The notes beneath the pieces were generated by a model. That model had not been told where the DNA came from. It saw only the letters and a list, made by a program, of their open reading frames with translations, and made no database searches. Both the position numbers and the translations under genes were made by a program. 64,000 nt of DNA from Leptolyngbya sp. NIES-3755. Its GTDB lineage: Bacteria > Cyanobacteriota > Cyanobacteriia > Leptolyngbyales > Leptolyngbyaceae. Of the stretch, positions 62,367 through 64,000 are shown in pieces. Location: assembly GCA_001548435.1 (NCBI GenBank), contig AP017308.1, positions 4,163,030-4,227,029 of the forward strand, written 5' to 3'. The first letter of the stretch is position 1, and each line of letters opens with the position of its first letter.

Positions 62367-64000
62367 ATGGCTAAAATCAATCGTGCTTGCGAGTTTGCTG
62401 AGCTTGTTGGTAACAGTGACTATGGTTGGAGACTTCTTCTGGGGAAAATGGTCACACACTACAGATTGGGACAAGGAAGAGTAAATTCGTGGAACTACCA
62501 AGACTTGGAGATAGGCATTTATTATGAAATTTCTAGCGGTAGCCGATATGTTAGATATGAAAAAACAAGGTTCTCTCAAGAATTTATAGAAATAAACCCA
62601 TCAGTTTATTTATCAGAAATAGAAGAAGCTCTACAAACTGAACAAAAGCAAGAAATAAAGCAACTTGCTAGACAAGAAGCACAGAGACAAGAAGCAGCGA
62701 GGCGCGAGCTTGAAAGACAAGAAGCGGTGAAACGACAGGCGTGTAAACTGACACTACTTCAAATCTTGAGAAGACAGCTTGAATCTAACTTTTTGAATAC
62801 TTATCATTTCTATAAAACTGCTTGCTCCCAGTACATCACTGAAGAAGAATATCAGGCTGAGAAAGTGCGGTTTGTTCGATCGTGGTTTAAGCAACACTTC
62901 GATTTTGAGCCTGATGTTGAACAAGCTGACGCGATCGCGTCAGTTGAAAATCATGTACAAGTTATCGCTCGTGCAGGCAGTGGAAAAACTTCAACGTTGG
63001 TCAATCGAGCTTTATTTCTACAGAAACACTGCGGAGTTTCACCAGATGAAATGCTACTTCTAGCGTTCAATCGTGATGCAGTTGGAGAAATTCGCACTCG
63101 TATCACGCAGAAACTTCAAGGTTCTATTCCTCATGTCATGACATTTCACGCATTAGCTTATCGAGTTGTTCAGCCTGAAGGAAATCTTCTTTATGATGAG
63201 GCTAACGGCGTACAGAGTAGAAGTCGCCTGATGCAAGAAGACGTGATCGCAAGCTTTGTACAAAATCCGAAATACCATGAGCAAATTCGCGCTCTAATGA
63301 TGGCGCGATTTCGACAAGATTGGGAACAGCTTGAGTCCAGTGGTTACAACAAGAATCCACAGGAAATGTTGCAGTATCGTCGATCGCTTATTGCAGAGGC
63401 GATTGATGGAACTTTCGTAAAATCATACGGCGAGAAAGTGATTGCAAACTTCCTGTTCGAGCATGGAATTGAGTATCACTATGAGTATACTTTCAAGTGG
63501 GAAGGTAGAAATTATCGCCCTGATTTCACGCTAAAGCAAAACAAAATTATCATTGAATATTTTGGACTTCAAGGCGATCCAGATTACGATGAACTATCAA
63601 ATCAAAAGAGAAAATATTGGCGAGATAGACCTAATTGGAAACTTCTAGAATTTACTCCAGAGATTTTGCGATATGAAGGCGAAGAAGTATTTTGTGAGCG
63701 ATTGAAGCAATCCCTTGAAAGATGTGACATCAGGTGTGAGCGCTTGAGTGAAGAAGAAATTTGGAAAAGAATTAAAGCTTGCCCCATCACCCGTTTTACT
63801 CAGGTTGTTGTAGGATTCGTCCAACGCTGTCGCAAACTTTCTCTAACTCCAGCGCAATTAGCAGAGAAAATTCAAGCCTATTCAAGTATTAGTTTGATTG
63901 AGAAGCAGTTTTTAGAATTAGTGCAAATTTTTTATAAAGCCTATCTAGAAAGACTCCAAGTGACAGGCGATGAGGACTTTGATGGACTAATGCAAAATGC
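62367..64000 (+). CDS. Superfamily 1 UvrD-like helicase with coiled coil and nuclease-like insert (partial, runs off right edge)
   Basis: I translated the plus strand from ATG 62367 (in frame with GTG 62361); the frame stays open to base 64000, at least 544 residues. The N-terminal ~90 residues are unique; a charged coiled coil follows (QLARQEAQRQEAARRELERQ). Walker A is ARAGSGKTST at about 201-210, then LLLAFNRDAVGEIRTRI and VMTFHALAYRVV (motifs Ia/Ib). Residues about 355-420 form an insert with a restriction-endonuclease-like pattern (YRPDFTLKQNKIIIEYFG: PD then E-x-x-G). The DEAD-like motif II lies beyond the edge or near GDEDFDGL. A DNA-repair or defence role is possible. Confidence 0.85.
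   Translation, partial: MAKINRACEFAELVGNSDYGWRLLLGKMVTHYRLGQGRVNSWNYQDLEIGIYYEISSGSRYVRYEKTRFSQEFIEINPSVYLSEIEEALQTEQKQEIKQLARQEAQRQEAARRELERQEAVKRQACKLTLLQILRRQLESNFLNTYHFYKTACSQYITEEEYQAEKVRFVRSWFKQHFDFEPDVEQADAIASVENHVQVIARAGSGKTSTLVNRALFLQKHCGVSPDEMLLLAFNRDAVGEIRTRITQKLQGSIPHVMTFHALAYRVVQPEGNLLYDEANGVQSRSRLMQEDVIASFVQNPKYHEQIRALMMARFRQDWEQLESSGYNKNPQEMLQYRRSLIAEAIDGTFVKSYGEKVIANFLFEHGIEYHYEYTFKWEGRNYRPDFTLKQNKIIIEYFGLQGDPDYDELSNQKRKYWRDRPNWKLLEFTPEILRYEGEEVFCERLKQSLERCDIRCERLSEEEIWKRIKACPITRFTQVVVGFVQRCRKLSLTPAQLAEKIQAYSSISLIEKQFLELVQIFYKAYLERLQVTGDEDFDGLMQN

Overview
The window is chromosomal DNA of a cyanobacterium, most likely a filamentous Leptolyngbya-like lineage. It carries genes for both photosystems (psaI, psaK, psbE-F-L-J with ycf48 and rubredoxin), the cytochrome b6f subunit petG, a CytM-like cytochrome, the NDH-1 subunits ndhC-K-J, the carotenoid hydroxylase crtR, an FHA-linked penicillin-binding protein and a PEP-CTERM protein. 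The octamer GCGATCGC (HIP1) and its core CGATCG recur throughout. I see no rRNA, tRNA, CRISPR array or complete insertion sequence. The genus is an inference.

Layout. 1-8.3 kb: malic enzyme (cut by the left edge), an SRPBCC protein, a TPR protein, type II NADH dehydrogenase, a YiaA/B protein, a hairpin of heptamer repeats, FHA-PBP1, a BON-like protein and ureidoglycolate lyase. 8.4-13.4 kb: an exported protein, tsaB, then a GntR/UTRA regulator divergent from a tightly overlapping operon of membrane desaturase/hydroxylase, MetX-like hydrolase and type III glutamine synthetase-like ligase, with a perfect 14-bp palindrome between them. 13.5-16.4 kb: small accessory genes (nucleoside hydrolase, orphan XisI, Rpn-type tail, double ABM protein). 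16.5-20.9 kb: the photosynthesis block, psaI facing rubA-ycf48-psbEFLJ, then ndhCKJ. 20.9-24.1 kb: hydrolase, small accessory genes with a gene relic, a secreted protein and a DUF1361 protein. 24.1-27.4 kb: petG, cytM, peptidoglycan-binding protein, radC, GNAT and psaK. 27.4-29.8 kb: an AtzE/AtzG-type amidohydrolase cluster, then aroQ.

30-38 kb is housekeeping: cinA, a WecA/MraY-type transferase, glyA, glmU, a response regulator and lipA. 38.1-47.6 kb is rich in surface and envelope genes: PEP-CTERM protein, GT21 and GT4 glycosyltransferases, low-complexity secreted proteins, lipase and L,D-transpeptidase, plus a BrnT/BrnA module. 47.6-59.2 kb holds a Ser/Thr kinase, class I aldolase, aminotransferase, S4 protein, crtR, secD-secF, a Uma2 protein, ruvA and sucrose-phosphate phosphatase. 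59.3-64 kb holds a glycogen-debranching-type enzyme, an Rpn-like gene broken by one in-frame TGA, and the start of a superfamily 1 helicase with a nuclease-like insert that runs off the right edge.

How parts work together. Three loci could feed nitrogen salvage: AllA, the AtzE/AtzG/allophanate-hydrolase-C cluster, and nucleoside hydrolase. The regulated desaturase-hydrolase-GlnT operon looks like a dedicated pathway of unknown substrate and is the best candidate for an undescribed system here. Most other genes are ordinary cyanobacterial housekeeping.
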